Shown one piece after another: positions 21,413 through 34,635 of a DNA stretch of 64,000 nt. Source of the stretch: Capitulum mitella (taxonomy: Eukaryota; Arthropoda; Thecostraca; Pollicipedomorpha; Pollicipedidae); the NCBI GenBank assembly GCA_030062745.1, contig CP099840.1, positions 10,221,033 to 10,285,032 of the forward strand, in the 5' to 3' direction. The notes under the pieces are model-generated. The model saw only the letters and a list, made by a program, of their open reading frames with translations, ran no database searches and was not told the origin of the DNA. The position numbers and the translations under genes were made by a program. The first letter of the stretch is position 1. Each line of letters starts with the position of its first letter.

Positions 21413-24016
21413 GGTTCGTCTGCCGACCCGCGGGTTTCAGGGGTAACGCCGCTCGGGCGTCAGAAAACTCATTATACGTCCATTGAATCCTTATAAAAGC
21501 AAACAGTGATCTAGTCTGAGTTGTTGTTAATGGCAGTAGCTGTTTCACTTGGACGATGCCATCAAAATCTGTCTAAGAGAAATAGTAAAATAAACGGTTA
21601 CCCACAGCGTCCATAGAAATGGGCATGACAAAGTCCAAGAGGGCTTTGTCCCATAGGGAAGCATGCGACATGAAAGGAAATTGGAACCTCATTGGGAGTA
21701 CATCTTTCAATTTCCTCCGTATCCTTTCATGAATGCTTAGGAAACGTTTTAAACGTACGCTTTGTTTGGGAAGAAGCCCATGTTTAAAAACATTTGAGAT
21801 CATGCCTAAGCGATAAAAACCCTGCTGGTGAAGAAAAGTGCGTTTACGATGTGGTTGTATTAGACCAGGGAGGTTAAAATACGTGCTTAAATGTCGCATT
21901 TTGATGCGCAAGTGGTTTGGATACAGCGTCACAAGAATTATCCTGCTTTCTGGCGACCACGAGCAGTCGTATCGACAATCGCGTCTGGAATATCGTTTTC
22001 CCTAACTCATAAGGGAAACTGCCCAATGAACGCCACCTTGCCTAATTGCGGCACCCTCCCCCCACCCGTTATCTCTTTACTGAGGCAGTTGATTGCCAGA
22101 TGAAGGGTATGTTCTGAGAAAGGCGGCAAGGCTGCTGATTCGATCCTTTCCTCTTCGTTTCTGGCCGCGGTACAGACAAGTGATGTATCCATGAAGTTCC
22201 AGTGAAAGTCTGAAATAATTTTCTGGCTTGTGTTAAACTTGCATGACTGTGCCATCAGTTTCATGAAGCAAAATTTGTCCAGTACGGTACCTCCGTTGCG
22301 GAATTACCTTTCCTATTTCACCAACATAGAGGAGATATGTGCCTGCGTTTCTTTTTTATCCGTGGCTAGTTTTATTATTGAAGAGCCTTTTTGTGCCACC
22401 ATTTACAGGGCCTGGTTGTGCCGGTAGTACAATCAGGGCAGGACAGGCGTGCTGATAGTTGTTCCAGTGTTCTGTATGTGTTCGGGACCCATTTAAAGAG
22501 AGAATCACGGGTGAGGGGATCCGACTGCAGAGGGGGACACCTTGGGAGTGAGGAAAAAGTCCCCCATCCCTCCACGGGACTCGTTCAACCCCGCCGTCCT
22601 TGCGGGCAGCTGAAACTGAAGAAAGACGTCATTTTTCCTCATTCTTTATGTAATCAACGCCTCCCAAATCTCGCAGGGCAGCCCCCAGACCCTGAATCCC
22701 GGCAGCACCCTTGGGACTAGGACCTCCTATCAATCTGTGGGTGAATGTTTTTCAGATTTTGGCCAGTTTATTTAGAGGGGGTGGCTCGCCGCTGACCACT
22801 CACTGTGCCCTTCGGAGTGACGTGACCTCACTGTGTCCATCCCCATTGGAGGATTTGGTTACCATTATAATGTTTGCTCCCTAGCTGACGTACTAAAATA
22901 GCCAGTGGAGGGGGCAGAATGCACCCTTCCCAAACCCCAAAACCTTTATGATCACGGTGACCTTACTTTGACGTTTAAGAAATGGAGGGTTGTCTTATTT
23001 TCGGACTTAAGAGCAAAACATTCAGGGGATCACAAAAGGGGCATGGATCCCAAACCTATCGGATACGTCTATGTATCCAGAAGTATTGTCAGAAGGAACA
23101 ACGAGTGGAACTATTCATAATATACCAGACAGTGGTCCATTTCCCCCTTTGCCGCCTCAAAAGTACCTAAAATCCCGCTTCATTCTATGGTGGCGCTGTT
23201 AGGCACATCATACGGTGCAAGTATGGCAAAGTTGCCCTAACTGCGCTTTGCGCAACGTCTTACCAGAAACTGATAAAAAAAATACAAGGTAAAGACGGAA
23301 GTACCAAGACTCCAGATCTTCCGGTGGTCAAAAGGCCAGAGAAGGTATATGAGGAAGAAATAAAACAATTTTTGTCACATCATAGTACCAGGGCTCTTTT
23401 TTCGAGAAGGTGACGCAAATTGAGCAGCTTCCCCTTGTAACATCAACATGGCATGAAAACAGCCCCTTCAAAATCTACCAGAGTTAAACCTATCGCGCAA
23501 GAACATACACTTGTTTCCGAGTTCCGGAGCTTATGTGCAAGAACAGAGAACAAAGCACATCGTTTAAACCATTTACTGTATGCTGACGAGCCATAAATCT
23601 TAATGATTAGTGTGGTATTCAATTTATTTTCAGCTCATTTTACTAAACCCAATAAGCGTCACGCTCCGCTTAAGGCCTGTGGCTAAGTCATATTTTATGC
23701 AGAGCCTCCCAATTCGTTAAAACGACTTGGTTACGGATTGGTTCTCTCCTGGGCTGCTCACTGCTGACACATGGGTTCTGAAAACCGATGCCTGCGTGCT
23801 GGACAGCTCAGTACGCCAGGGGAGGGATGGAGGGCGCGGGGATTCGCTCTACTTCCAACACGCACCAACGTGAAAAAGTTCACCAAACGATGCTGAGAGC
23901 TGCGCCCAAATGCGTGTGTGGGTTCTGCCGACACAAGGAGGACGGGGCAAGGAGAGCCGGCCATCCTCGCGCGCTCCTCATGTTCGTCCAGGTGCCGCGG
24001 ACAGCCCGACGCTCAC

Positions 24017-24123
24017 CTTGTGTCCTCCCAGGTGGTGGACGACGCAGGTGAACGTGGCCTCTCTGCCCTCGGCGACGGTAATGTTGTCCAGCGGCTTGAC
24101 GAAGACGGGCTCCAGCGCGGCCG
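24017..24123 (-). CDS. DIP-like exon: N-terminal half of Ig1
   Basis: Encodes about 35 residues, including the motifs PLDNITVAEGREATFTCVV and HHLGGHK. This is the A/B-strand region of the first Ig domain with its first cysteine. The donor is strong (AAG followed by GTGAGC, GT at 24015-24016), and the exon ends in phase 0 after Lys so that it continues directly into VAWIKADSKA of the next exon. The acceptor (CCGACAG before 24123) is weak in pyrimidines, so the upper boundary is less certain. With that boundary the exon starts in phase 1 and the preceding exon, presumably carrying the signal peptide, is not identified. It sits inside a GC-rich island (about 23940-24260). Confidence 0.85.
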
Positions 24124-24299
24124 CTGTCGGCCACAATTCACGGTCAGACGGACACGGCCAGGCACGGCCGGACGGCCGGCGCGCCACACTGAAGCACTGC
24201 TCGGATGGCTAACTGAATCACACGCCGCCGGCCATACCGGCGCAGGAGCCAGGAGCGACACTTGATATATCGTCGGACCTCACTCCACACGACAGGCTA

Positions 24300-24500
24300 T
24301 ACCGTCTCACTTACGGCCTGGCACACGGCCTTGTAGATCACTGTCTCAATCACGTGCGGTCGGTCACGTTATCTCACAACCACTGTCTCACCAACGGCCA
24401 GTCACTCGGTCTCACAGGCACTGTCTCAACCACACACCGCCGGTCACATGGCCTTGCAGCCACTGTTTCGACCATACATGACTGGTCAAGCCCTGCCACT
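24300..24500. repeat. Imperfect ~40-45 bp tandem repeat
   Basis: About four diverged copies with CACTGTCTCAACCAC followed by CGGTCAC and a GGCCTT stretch. It begins about 180 bp upstream (transcript sense) of the first visible DIP exon. Confidence 0.6.
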
Positions 24501-24683
24501 GCCCACCAGCTCATTCCCCACACGTTCGACCGCACTGCCATTAGCGCTGGCGCCACAAGACGACAGCGAAACACTAATAAAGCCAAATACGGTGGCACGT
24601 GCTGACAGCTTATATTTCACCGCAATCTACCGACGTAGGACCAAAAATATCAAACAGCGCAATGACAGGCTACATCGGATTGT

Positions 24684-25912
24684 TTAACCCGGCACCGCCT
24701 GGCGTGTTTTTTCACCCGCGACCGCCTATGGGGTGTCAAAAAGGGCACCCCCTGCTTTCTCAGAATATATGTCGGATCTGAACTGGTTTATCACCAATCG
24801 ATAGCCCTAAGTCTTGCGATTCAGAAAATACTATGTTAGCCCTAATCACTTGACTGATGACGTCACACATCAAGCGAAACGCATAACACGATGTCGGAAA
24901 AACTGTCATCGGTCTGTAATCATCGGCTGCACAGGTCTTACAACCTTCGAATGGGTATCAAAGGAAAGGTTACGATCTTCTGCACCAGGAACATACCAAA
25001 ATGTCAAAAAATGTCTGGTCAATATCAGCCTAGGTCAGGTGAAATACTGATCTTGATTTACATACCAAAGATCGATACTTACTCGCAGCCGTTTTGTTCC
25101 ACGAGACGAAAAAGGATTAAAAAAACAACTTCTGATGATCAGTTTTGCATAACCTGCTTTTCATCCAGCCAAGATCAGTTTAGGTCAGGCCAGATAAGGC
25201 TGCATTACCCTTCCCTGCAAAGAGCATTAATTACTCACTGGGATTCTTAACTGCGTCAAGTGTAGAACTGAAATGATATCTCATGATACTAAAATCCGCG
25301 CTGCCTGCTTTTTATTGGATCAAGGTCTTGCCAGGTCAGGATAGATGGCCATTTTTATTTTCCTGACTAGGAACAATCATTCCTCTTTGCTGCCGTTGAA
25401 CAAATTTCCACAGATATTGTTGTATTTTATTTTGTTTTGACATCTTCCTATGAAGTGACCTTACATGACCTTACGCTGCATTTGGTGAACCTTGCTAAGA
25501 GACACGTACAAATCTGCTTGTCTGGCTTGAACAATAGGGAAGGTCAGCGGCAACCAATTCTGTCACCCACCATGCAAATCAGTCTCATTGTCATCATGCA
25601 TGTGACCTTGCATGACCTCTAATGTTGATGTTTCACGGTTTTTATCATTTTGGGACCGTGTCCAATGTAAATCCAAATAATTCCTGCATTATATTCGCAA
25701 ATATTATCGGAAAACGAGGCATGTCTGCGCCACCACCAAGAGAGGCGAAAACATCCATGCAAGGGTTCACTTATGACATACCTCCATGATCTGACCTGAC
25801 ATGGAAATTGTTTTGAAGTTAAAATGTGTGAAACTGATTGATGAGGAGGTATTGAAAATTTCGTTGGGCTAGATCAAACATTAATTGACACCCCCAGGCG
25901 GTGGCGGGTTAG
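24684..25912. mobile_element. TTAA-type element D, 1.23 kb
   Basis: Left end TTAACCCGGCACCGCCTGG at 24684. The right end, reverse complemented, reads CTAACCCGCCACCGCCTGG, so the right TTAA has become TTAG (25909-25912). A left subterminal stem-loop pairs GGGGTG with CACCCC. The interior has repeated TGACC/AGGTCA-type words and no transposase. Same architecture as the other elements, with a different inverted-repeat sequence. Confidence 0.75.
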
Positions 25913-27639
25913 CTTTTACTGGTGATTTTGCCAAGTTCCGTTTCACAAGTCATGGTGACAAGTTCTGAAGTCGGGAAAATTTGTAAAAACTTTACTCTTT
26001 GTCAGACGAGGAGATCGTTGTCGCCCCCATAAGTTTCTTCAGACTGCCGGCAAACAACCTGGATCAATAGCTTGAGATTTTCCATACCTGGCGTTCCATA
26101 CCTTGCTCATAACACCATTACCAGATTATGTCAGGCCACCAAGATGCTACGTCCTTTGCAAAGGCCAGCAAGCTATTTTTAGATATCTCGCACATTTTTG
26201 CCTTTTCCTTGGGAGTCTGGCAAGATGAGGAACCAAGACTGTTTGTGCATGTGCTTAACGATGTATCGGAGCTTGAAAGGTCAGTGACCTCTGGAAGGTT
26301 GTGTGAAGCTACTGATTATGCATGACTTGAAAAGGCATTTGAGCTGGCTAGTGAATTTTGGAGATTTTGACCCTTTATTTCAGCAATGACCTTGATTTTC
26401 ACATTTCTCAATGATCGGAATTCCATTCAATGATAAACACTTTTCTACGTTGACGGTGTAACAAAAACCGGGACTGACATTTGATTTTTTGTTGGTGCGA
26501 TTGTGACTTTAAAAAAGAACAAGTTACTGACTGCAACGATGGGCCGATTTTAAAAGCAGGTCGCTGCAAAAGCATGGCTTGCCGGCTGAAATGCTGTAGA
26601 GCTATAACGATGGCAGCAGACACGGAACTTCTGCTTCCTTTACATAAAGGTTACTAACATGGACCATTTTAACCCTAGGTGACCTAAAATGCCGAAACCA
26701 GGCGTAACTGAATTCGAAAGAGACCTGATGCACGATCGATTTTGTTTCGTCGCTCCGCTTGACTAGCAAAAACGGGGGGATGGGGGCGGCAACAACAGCC
26801 CGCTTGGGAAGGGAAGTGAAGGGCGTGAGGGCGCAGGGGAAGATACTCATGTCCGGCGAGGGTTAAAACGATGCTGGACTCTCGATAGTCGGACAAAGTA
26901 TTTCGAAGCAAGGATCTGGCGAACGGCGTTTGGTATGTTACCAGCATGTGACTACAGGCAACTTGAACATTAGCGTGGATGAGCAGCACTGAGCCCCGAT
27001 GCGAGGAAGAGCACTGACAGCCTACCTGAGGTGGTATGCTGTTCAGCATTACACAGCAGTCTGGCTGGTTGCATATCCACCCAGAGAGATGGTCAGGTGA
27101 GGAAAACCGCAATCGTGGACGCTAGTCCCTTTAAAAAAGGCACACAGGCTTCTCCTGGGTCACAGCTCAAACGCAAACAAAACACTGTGTAGACGAATAA
27201 CACACTGTTTGGACGAATACAGTGCGTCGGCGTTCACCACCGTCTATTTGCCAGTCTGCGCTGAACTATTGACTGAAATGTGTTCATAACATATCGTTTC
27301 ACACTTGTGTAGAAACATCAAAGTGCCTTTAATTTCCATTTTGGCACTGTCAGCAGCGAGATGGTTCTGTCTTACGATTTCTCGCCTCAAAGACTATGAG
27401 ATCACCAGCAAAAAGAAATAAGAGAAGGTGTAGCCGGAGAGCGCATTACCAGGACCGCTCGACCCCCGGAACTGAGGTCCGGCTGGGAGGCCCTCGGCCC
27501 TCGGAGGCGGGTATAGCGTGCATTGCTCTGGTCGGAGCCGTGATATGGAGCAGGACCGGCAGGCCATTCATCTGCGCCAGGCCGGCCCGCCGGCCGCCTA
27601 CGACTCAGGTATTAATGACGACTGGGGCCGCTTCCGTCA

Positions 27640-27805
27640 AACCGGCCCAGCACTGTCAGGCAGACGGACCGGCAGAAATGATGGTCATCCAGGCAGACCG
27701 GCAGAAGTGACGGCCTCCCAGGCAGACCAACGGAAATGGCGGCCGGTCAAGCAGACCGGCCCGGCGCCGTCACACGTACAGACCGGCAGCAATGGCGGCT
27801 GGCTG
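27640..27805. repeat. Imperfect ~30 bp tandem repeat
   Basis: About five diverged units with the core GGCAGACCGGCAGAAATG, inside a GC island (27400-27800). Confidence 0.65.
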
Positions 27806-28547
27806 ACTCTATTTTGGAATCGGTACAAACACATCCGTGCAGCCTCTTTGAGGTCCAGCCCGAACAGTTTTCCGCTGTGCTCAGTACAATGCTGGGGTGA
27901 ACAGGAGTGTCAGCTTTAGCAAAATCGCTTACCGAAGGAGATAAACTCACAAGCCTTGAACCAGTATCCGCATGACTAAACTTGGTAAACAATCGTGGCT
28001 GCTGGCTAGTTTGTCAGGGACGTTAAGGCTACCCTGGAAGCAGAACGGAGACAAAAGTGTTTGAGAAGTGTCGCCAGTCGGGCTGCTGTGCCAACGTCAG
28101 ATGTTTTCGTTTCGTTAAAATTCATTGAGAGGTACTCGATGGGCTAGAGGGGCACCAGGTTGGCAACAAAGCCGCTGATGAATAATTTAAGACGCTGCCG
28201 GCTTGCGCTATCTTTAAGATTAGCCGTGTGAAAAGAGGCGGTGTCCGCGAAAATAATTCACTGGCGGAAGTGGCAAACGGGCCGGGAATTGTGCGTTTGC
28301 GTTCTTTGCTGGCCGGCAGTAAAAACTCTCGGAGGCAGAAACAACGGCTGATGAGATGATAGCCAGGGGCCATATATCACACAATTGTGATAATAGCATG
28401 GCCGGGTGCGGTGAAGTGCTTCAGCGGTGCCCACACAGAGACGTGGACTACGCTGAACTGGTGGACTGACGATCAGGGACTGGATGGCCTCACTGCACGT
28501 TGCTAACGCCTTAGGGTACTTAGAGACCCTTATGTTTTCTCATGTCG

Positions 28548-28795
28548 ACTGCATTTGTTTTCTATGACTGCACAAAAACCTGTTTATTTTTTGTGCGACC
28601 ATCGTCAGGTTTTCTTTTGTTTTTCCTTTTCACAAAGGCATCCAGAAGAATCGAAACTCATAAGACTATGTACTCTGAATTTGCTTTCTATGACTTCCAA
28701 TTATCTCTTTTTTTATTGCCATGGTCAGATTTCATTTGGTTTTCTTTTCATGAAGACTTCCAGAAGAGTTGAAAAGCAGCGGATTGTGTACTAAA
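28548..28795. repeat. Diverged tandem duplication, ~127 bp
   Basis: Both halves contain TTTTCTATGACT or TTTCTATGACTT, a T-rich stretch, CAGRTTT, TTTTCTTTT, then CCAGAAGA and a T-GAAA stretch ending near TGTAC. No coding is supported. Confidence 0.6.
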
Positions 28796-30539
28796 TCGAC
28801 TAAACATTCGGACCGTTTGAATGTTGCCAGCTGCCTGTATTCACTAGTACCGAGCCAGGGCGAGCGTCGGCGACTCCAGGAACTCGCTAGATGCGGTCAG
28901 ACCGTGGCGTTCTGGCTCAGCTGCCGCCGTGTGAGGGCCAGGCAATAACAGTTCTCATGCCAGCTGGAAATGTCTGGGCTATTGGGGCAGACAGGCTGCC
29001 CGCGTGACGTCAAAGGCCGCTGTGCCATTATCCAATCAGCGAAGAGATTACCAACGCCCGTGCGACGGTGCTACCTGCTCTTTGTGAATTGCTGGGTTCT
29101 CGCTTGGTCAGGGAAAAGACAGCTAGCATTGTCGGATATGGCGACTGGCGCCTGACCCAGTTTGGAAGTGGGAGGAAGTCTAGAAACAACGACGGCTCAT
29201 TTGCGTGATTATCTGATCTGATAGAAGCAAAAGCCAAACACTCACGTCTGATCTTCCAAAGCATTCATTCTTATTGGGATGATCAGGTACCAGGATCAAA
29301 TACGGGGAGATAAACGTATGCCTTTCTGAAGCCTGGCGTTCTGGACACTGATTGACATTCAATTTGATGTCATTGACAAAATGACAATCATTGACATTCA
29401 ATGATGATTGGGCTCTTTTCTTTAAATGGCCACCTCGCGAACGTCCGGTCCTACTCCGTTTGCTTTCATCACCCCCTCCCCATCCCGCCACAGCGTCGTT
29501 TGCAGCCCATTGCTTAACACCTGGGGAATTTGACAGGGAATCTGACTCTGCTCTTCTTTTCTTCACTTTCTTCTTCACTGACTTCGACTTGCATTTGTCA
29601 TACGTTCATGTGACCCAGTGCGCTGCCGTACCCATATCTCTCCAGTCAAAATCAAGTGTAAACTTCCTTTCCCTATCAACTTCATGAAAACAGTAACTCA
29701 TTGTTCGTGGTTTGAAATTCGTTGAATGCAAAGCGTAAATCCCTCTTTCCTCGGCACCACGTGGAATACCCTAAACCTCGGCATATCAGTTTTTGGGTCA
29801 GGGACTGGATCGGTTGTCAGTGACTAAATGTTAAAAATTAAGATAATTTCGGCACCATCTCTGGAACTGGAGCACATACTACAGCGAACTAAAATGTATA
29901 TGAACTGACCGAACGGGTCTGAAGTGTCGTATACACATCATCCCTCCAGGATTCCTACTCACGGTCATCCACGGCCTGGTCGCTTAGTGCGTCAGAAGCT
30001 CTACGCCTGCGGTCAGCTTCCAACGTTGCTTGACGTCCCAAAATTGTCAGGATTGCTATATTACTCTGTTCCCGCCGTCGTAACATGGATCTCTGACGCA
30101 TTGCCTAACACTCATCTTCTAACACTTCTAAACACATGACTATATTAAGAGCGAACATTGTGAACGAACTCAGTTCACGCGGAGAGCCTAAAATCCTCAC
30201 AAACGTACACCAACGCATGCTCGTGCGAACGAGTCGCGCGTCAAGCTGGGACCGGCGCCTGTCTTCTTACCGAGCTGCTCTGAGACACGGACAGCTGTCG
30301 GAGGCGTGGCGAGATGGCTCACTACCAGACGTGTGGTAAAGACGCATGCTTGGTTAATGACTGTGCTGTTTGCTCGGCATCCATGCCCACTTTTTCTGAT
30401 ACCACGCAACAGATAACGCCTCGTAACGTGCGGTAGAAACGCAGTACGCAATTCGAGAAAACGGTGAGCGTTAGTTTCCTGGGATTCTGATAAAACCTTC
30501 ACTGCTTCCCGCTGCCGGAGACTGCTCTGAGGTCTGCGA

Positions 30540-30930
30540 CTGGCGTCGAAGCGCGGGCGGCGGCGGTCTGACGCACCCCATGGCGGCGGTACGGCAGACC
30601 AGGGGGAGAGCGGCGCGGCCCAGCGGCAATGCCGCCGGCAAATTAGCTGTGACAGAGCGCGACCGGCCGCCGTCCGATTAGTCCCATCAAATTGATATGG
30701 CCGCCCAGGACGTATGGGTCTCGTTGCGATTCATTTAGCTATCGACAGGGTAATGGAGGTGCGCGGAGGTCTGTCGACAGGCACGAGTTGGGGACTGAGT
30801 GGCCGACCAGGGCGAGAACCGAGTGGCGAGGCAACGGGTGCGGAGAGAAAGGCTGGAAAAGAAGTAGAAAAGGGGAAAAGACCGGGAGACGACGGGTCAG
30901 GGAGGGAGCAGAAGGGGCGAGGCGAGAGAA
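30540..30930. other. GC-rich island followed by purine-rich stretch
   Basis: GC-rich block (30540-30680) with AT-rich cores CAAATTAGCTGTGACAG and CAAATTGATATGG, followed to about 30950 by a G/A-rich low-complexity stretch. Candidate regulatory island; long frames are composition artefacts. Confidence 0.35.
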
Positions 30931-31533
30931 AGGGAGATTGGGAAATAAGAAAATGAAGCACAAACTGCTCAACTCTTCCCACTTACCACTCCTGAATCTT
31001 GCATTTCATCTTTAGCAAGATCTTCTAGAACGGTAGACCATCGTTTACAAAAACAAATTTGGGGATGCAAATATGGACCACTTTCAGAATTGAGGTGAAC
31101 AATAACTTGCATAAATAATCCACCCATTAACATGATTACAATATTTCTACTTCATGCAGTCATCCATTGTTTTCGTAACTGGCAATGCTGTAAAACTGTG
31201 CAATTTGCTTGAGAGCATTCTAGAACAGATAAACACGATATCACAGTGTATATGATTGTAACAAAGTCGCACATGAACTCTTTAGAATGTTATTTCATAC
31301 CTTGAGATCACTGGTAGCGACGCATCCAGACTCTCATCCTTTGCTTGTTCAGCATATAGTGGAAAACCTCTGCATTTCAATGCGGTTACCTGAGCCACCG
31401 CTTCATCTTTGTGCGCGCTTTCTTTTATAATCAGCTCAACCTCTAACCACTAACGTTTTACATCCTACGCAGAACGATCCCTTGCTGCTTCCGTTGAACT
31501 GCGATAAATACATCCCATGTTTCCAATTCTGCG

Positions 31534-32736
31534 TTAACCCTATTCCCGGAGGGCTAAACGGTATGGCCGATTCCCGGCAGGGGGGCGGATTCGGCCCCCC
31601 TGAGATCTCGAGATCTCTATCCGATTTCATCGCAACAAACCGCAATCGATTTGCCATGACGTAAACTACACTTTAAAAAAGGAACTCCTCAAAATTTTGA
31701 AAGGGGTGGACACAAGGGGCAAAAATATCAAAATGGGAGTACTTTTGGACTTCTTTTAACTTCCTTGTTTATGGACTGATTTCGATGAGATTGGCATGAA
31801 TCCAGAGATCATGGATGGGGCTTTTACCATTGGTACACACATTTGAGATTTAAAAAATCATAGACGTGCACAGGGTTTCGAAAATAGGAGGTTTTTCAAA
31901 AGCTCAATGAACAAAAATTAAAAGCGCTTTTTTAGCTTCTGCTAGTCATGTTATGCTAAAAAAGTACAAATCGTATTACAATGTTCGTATAATGTTAGCA
32001 TAGGCGGTGCCAGGGACATGAAAAAGGGGAAGTGCCATGGTCACATGCTCTTCAGATCAGCTTGTGACCTTTGACCTTAAATGACCTCCAGTGGCCTTGG
32101 AATCACTTGAAATGATCTTGTGTGCATGTAATATTACCTGTAAACCTGTACCTGTAGTTTTCAGTCATTTAAATTCACTCTATTTCAAACATTCCACTTT
32201 ACGGCTATTGTGATATAGGGTACGCGCACTGACGTTTTAGGTCAAAGCTCCGTGACCCGAACTTATATCAAGCTGAAATTTGATACACAAGTAGAGAGCA
32301 CCCTTCTACGTCAAAAGTCTTCCGGGATTGACATTTGAAAAAATAGCGACAAAATTATTATTATAAAAGTAAATTTTGACTTTTGACCTAGACCTGACGT
32401 TGCAAAGTGACCTCAGATAAACAAAATTGCATTTGCACGTTGCGCTACTATTTTGCTATACATCCATATAAGGTTTTAAACTCTATCTTAAAAACGTTAC
32501 TTTTGGCAGTTATTTTCCTTTTACCCTAAACAGAGCTAAAAATGACCTCAGGTCCCTCCCAAAAACGTTGTCTGACTCCGCCCCTGAGCAAAACAGAATT
32601 ACGAAATTTTGTCAAAGTACGTGGAAAGAATAGTTAAGAAAAGTGACCAAGTTTCGTGGAGCTGCATCAAAAACCCTGGAGTTTGCGAGCAAAAAACCCG
32701 AGGGGGCGGATTCAGCCCCCCTGCCGGAAGGGTTAA
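31534..32736. mobile_element. TTAA-type element A, 1.20 kb, complete copy
   Basis: TTAA at 31534-31537 and 32733-32736. Inverted ends share TTAACCCT, and then CCGGCAGGGGGGC and GCCCCC. Stem-loops occur at both ends with a GGATTC loop: GGGGGGC/GCCCCCC at 31580-31600 and GGGGGC/GCCCCC at 32702-32720. A perfect palindrome GAGATCTCGAGATCTC lies at 31602-31617. The interior is alignable end to end with 45697-46894 and has AGGTCA words but no transposase. Confidence 0.88.
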
Positions 32737-34529
32737 GGGAGATAGAATTCCGAAGCCCAACATTCGATCCACACGAGCTGTGTGCGCGATCTCTCAGGCT
32801 TGTCATTGGAAGTTACATCACAGCTGTGGGGAGAACTTAAATGTAGCTTTTAAGACTAAGATTTAATGTAATAAGTGTAAGAAAAACTTGAGTTTACACA
32901 AAAATTGGCGACCCCGAGTGCATTCGCATCTTCACAAAAAGTTAATATTACGTTTAAGGCGCTGCATGGCGAAAAGGATAAAAGAGATGTTTGCATCCCA
33001 CTGATTTGGAAAAAAGTTCCGTTAATCGCAATTTAGGCTGCTGCGTATATTCTGATTTGATGGCTAGCTATCCTTTGCATCATTTCCCTTTTTGGGGCGT
33101 ATAGAAGGTGGGCCGACGAGAATCGTGTTATGCTTTGCTAAGCTTCGTTCTGTGCTGAATAAGACCACTGTAAGTGCGTTATAACTAAGGAAACAAACGA
33201 CCTCCTCTGTGCCGAGAGAAACTTGGGTTTTCACAAAAAAGATGTGTATCAGAAATATACAAATGAGGTTGCACGCATTCAGAAGCATGCCTAAGGCCCA
33301 GGAGCCGATAACCGTTTCTTTATTTTATCAAATAATTGAAGTAATACTTTACCGTCCTTTGGAGTGAAGACGACCCTTTGAAAATGAAGAATGGGCGATC
33401 CTCAGAAGAAGTGATTGAAACTAAAAAGGCATTTTAAGGCTATGATTGGATTACGCCGGATTCGGACCCGCATACCAGCCAATCCTTCGAGATCTCGAGG
33501 CTCGTTTCACATGTGATTTGTTTCCGGTGTAGCAAAACAAACAGTGGCGCGATACAACAGGTGCCCGGAGATCACCTGGGATGCTTAGTCAATGCCGTCC
33601 ATGGAACAATGGGTCGGGACCACCTTTAGGGACGCCATCTCTGTGCGTTCCAAGCCCTATGAAACTCGATAAACCATCAAATCGTAAAACACTGTTGTCC
33701 TAATGAAGTCATGATGACATTGCGTTGAATGGCCTCAATGTTTTTTTTACCAAAATGCTCACAATTAGTGCACCTAGGGCCACCGATAGCTCTGACGCCG
33801 GTGCGTCGTTTGATTACGGAATAATCCGACAGACAACAGGCGGGCGTCCGAGGCGTTCCCCTTCCCCATGGAGAAGCGGACGAGCAAATTTCAGGTACCT
33901 TGCGAGTACGAGAGGCTTCAGCTTCAGCTTAAAACAGCATGCCAGTGATGGAACTATACGATTTTATCTGTTTTGCAATCTGTGCGGACATGCAACAGTA
34001 ATGAATGGCGATGGTGCACATAAAAGACGGAAATCATACAACTCTCACCTGAGCAAAGAAGAACGAAGCCCGTGAAACTGTAAGCTTGAAACCTTCCCAT
34101 GGTTCACACCTGAAAGCAAACAATCACGGTAAGAATTGCATGTTTTAATGTCAAGGAACACATATCGGTCGTCCTTCTCTGATGAAAGTAACCATCCTCC
34201 GCAAAGTTCACACCGACTATTCACATTACGTCCCGCATAACGCTAGCACGTCTGGCTTGCTGGACCTAACGATGAGTCGAAACACATTGTAATTATTGGC
34301 AGGATTTGCAAGACGCCTATCATAAGCCCGCTCCTAAGCCATAGGGGGCGTCGCTATGATGATATGACCCCACGTATCAGCCGCAACCGCCAGCATTATC
34401 ATTTTTAAGGCCAACTTCAGTTCCATCATTTCTGTGGCTCTAATTTCGCCCGTCCGGCCATTTTAATCCGTCCGTTCCCAGTGGAAATATTCCCAAAGTA
34501 AAGCGAAATGAAAAGTAATGAAAATACCC

Positions 34530-34635
34530 GAATGTCCGCGCTCTGCCTCTCCTCGGCTCTGTCTCGGGCGGACAGTGGCGGGCTGTACGCCTGCTATCCG
34601 GGCCGAGCGGCCTCTGTGGAACTCCCTGTAGCGGT
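34530..34635 (+). CDS. Possible Ig-domain exon fragment (Dpr-like?), weak
   Basis: In one plus-strand frame the sequence reads SALCLSSALSRADSGG then LYACYPGRAASVELPVAV. The pattern S-x-L-x-(hydrophobic), SGxLYxC, then a P and ASVxLxV resembles the E-F-G strands of an Ig domain, and the C-x-P...ASV spacing recalls the second Ig domain of Dpr proteins. A donor-like GCG followed by GTGCGT ends the motif. No convincing acceptor or neighbouring exon was found, and the block is GC-rich, so chance is possible. Confidence 0.27.

Larger units (their letters stand above)
11257..24016 (-). other. DIP intron 1 within Ig1 (12.76 kb)
   Basis: Runs from donor GTGAGC at 24011-24016 to acceptor CTTTCAG at 11257. 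Contents: a TTAA-bounded element (13072-14297), a (TA)n tract, AGGTCA-rich sequence (14850-15500), a 26 bp minisatellite (15857-16095), GC islands (12610-12760, 16520-17850, 20270-21430), a perfect hairpin (18008-18035), a purine tract (19920-20016) and a 57 bp minisatellite (21133-21412). About 18360-19900 and 21450-23900 hold no gene I can recognise. Confidence 0.88.
6065..24123 (-). other. Partial gene model: DIP/lachesin-family Ig cell-adhesion protein (four exons)
   Basis: Four minus-strand exons (24017-24123, 11071-11256, 10221-10407, 6065-6152) join into one open frame encoding Ig1 and Ig2 of a DIP-type protein. Junctions are phase 0, 0 and 1 and are mutually compatible; 568 coding bases are visible. 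Known for the family: DIPs are secreted or GPI-/membrane-anchored neuronal surface proteins with three Ig domains that bind Dpr proteins and set synaptic partner choice. Databases may name relatives lachesin-like or neurotrimin-like. The signal peptide exon, Ig3 and the C-terminus were not found; I searched for the Ig3 hallmarks below 6065 without success. The intron between the two Ig1 exons is 12.8 kb. I cannot tell which DIP paralogue this is. Confidence 0.9.

Noticed and set aside
26669-26866. Short TTAACCCT...AGGGTTAA interval as another complete TTAA element
   Set aside because: Only the outer eight bases match. The right end resembles element F but the left does not, so it is at most a solitary end.
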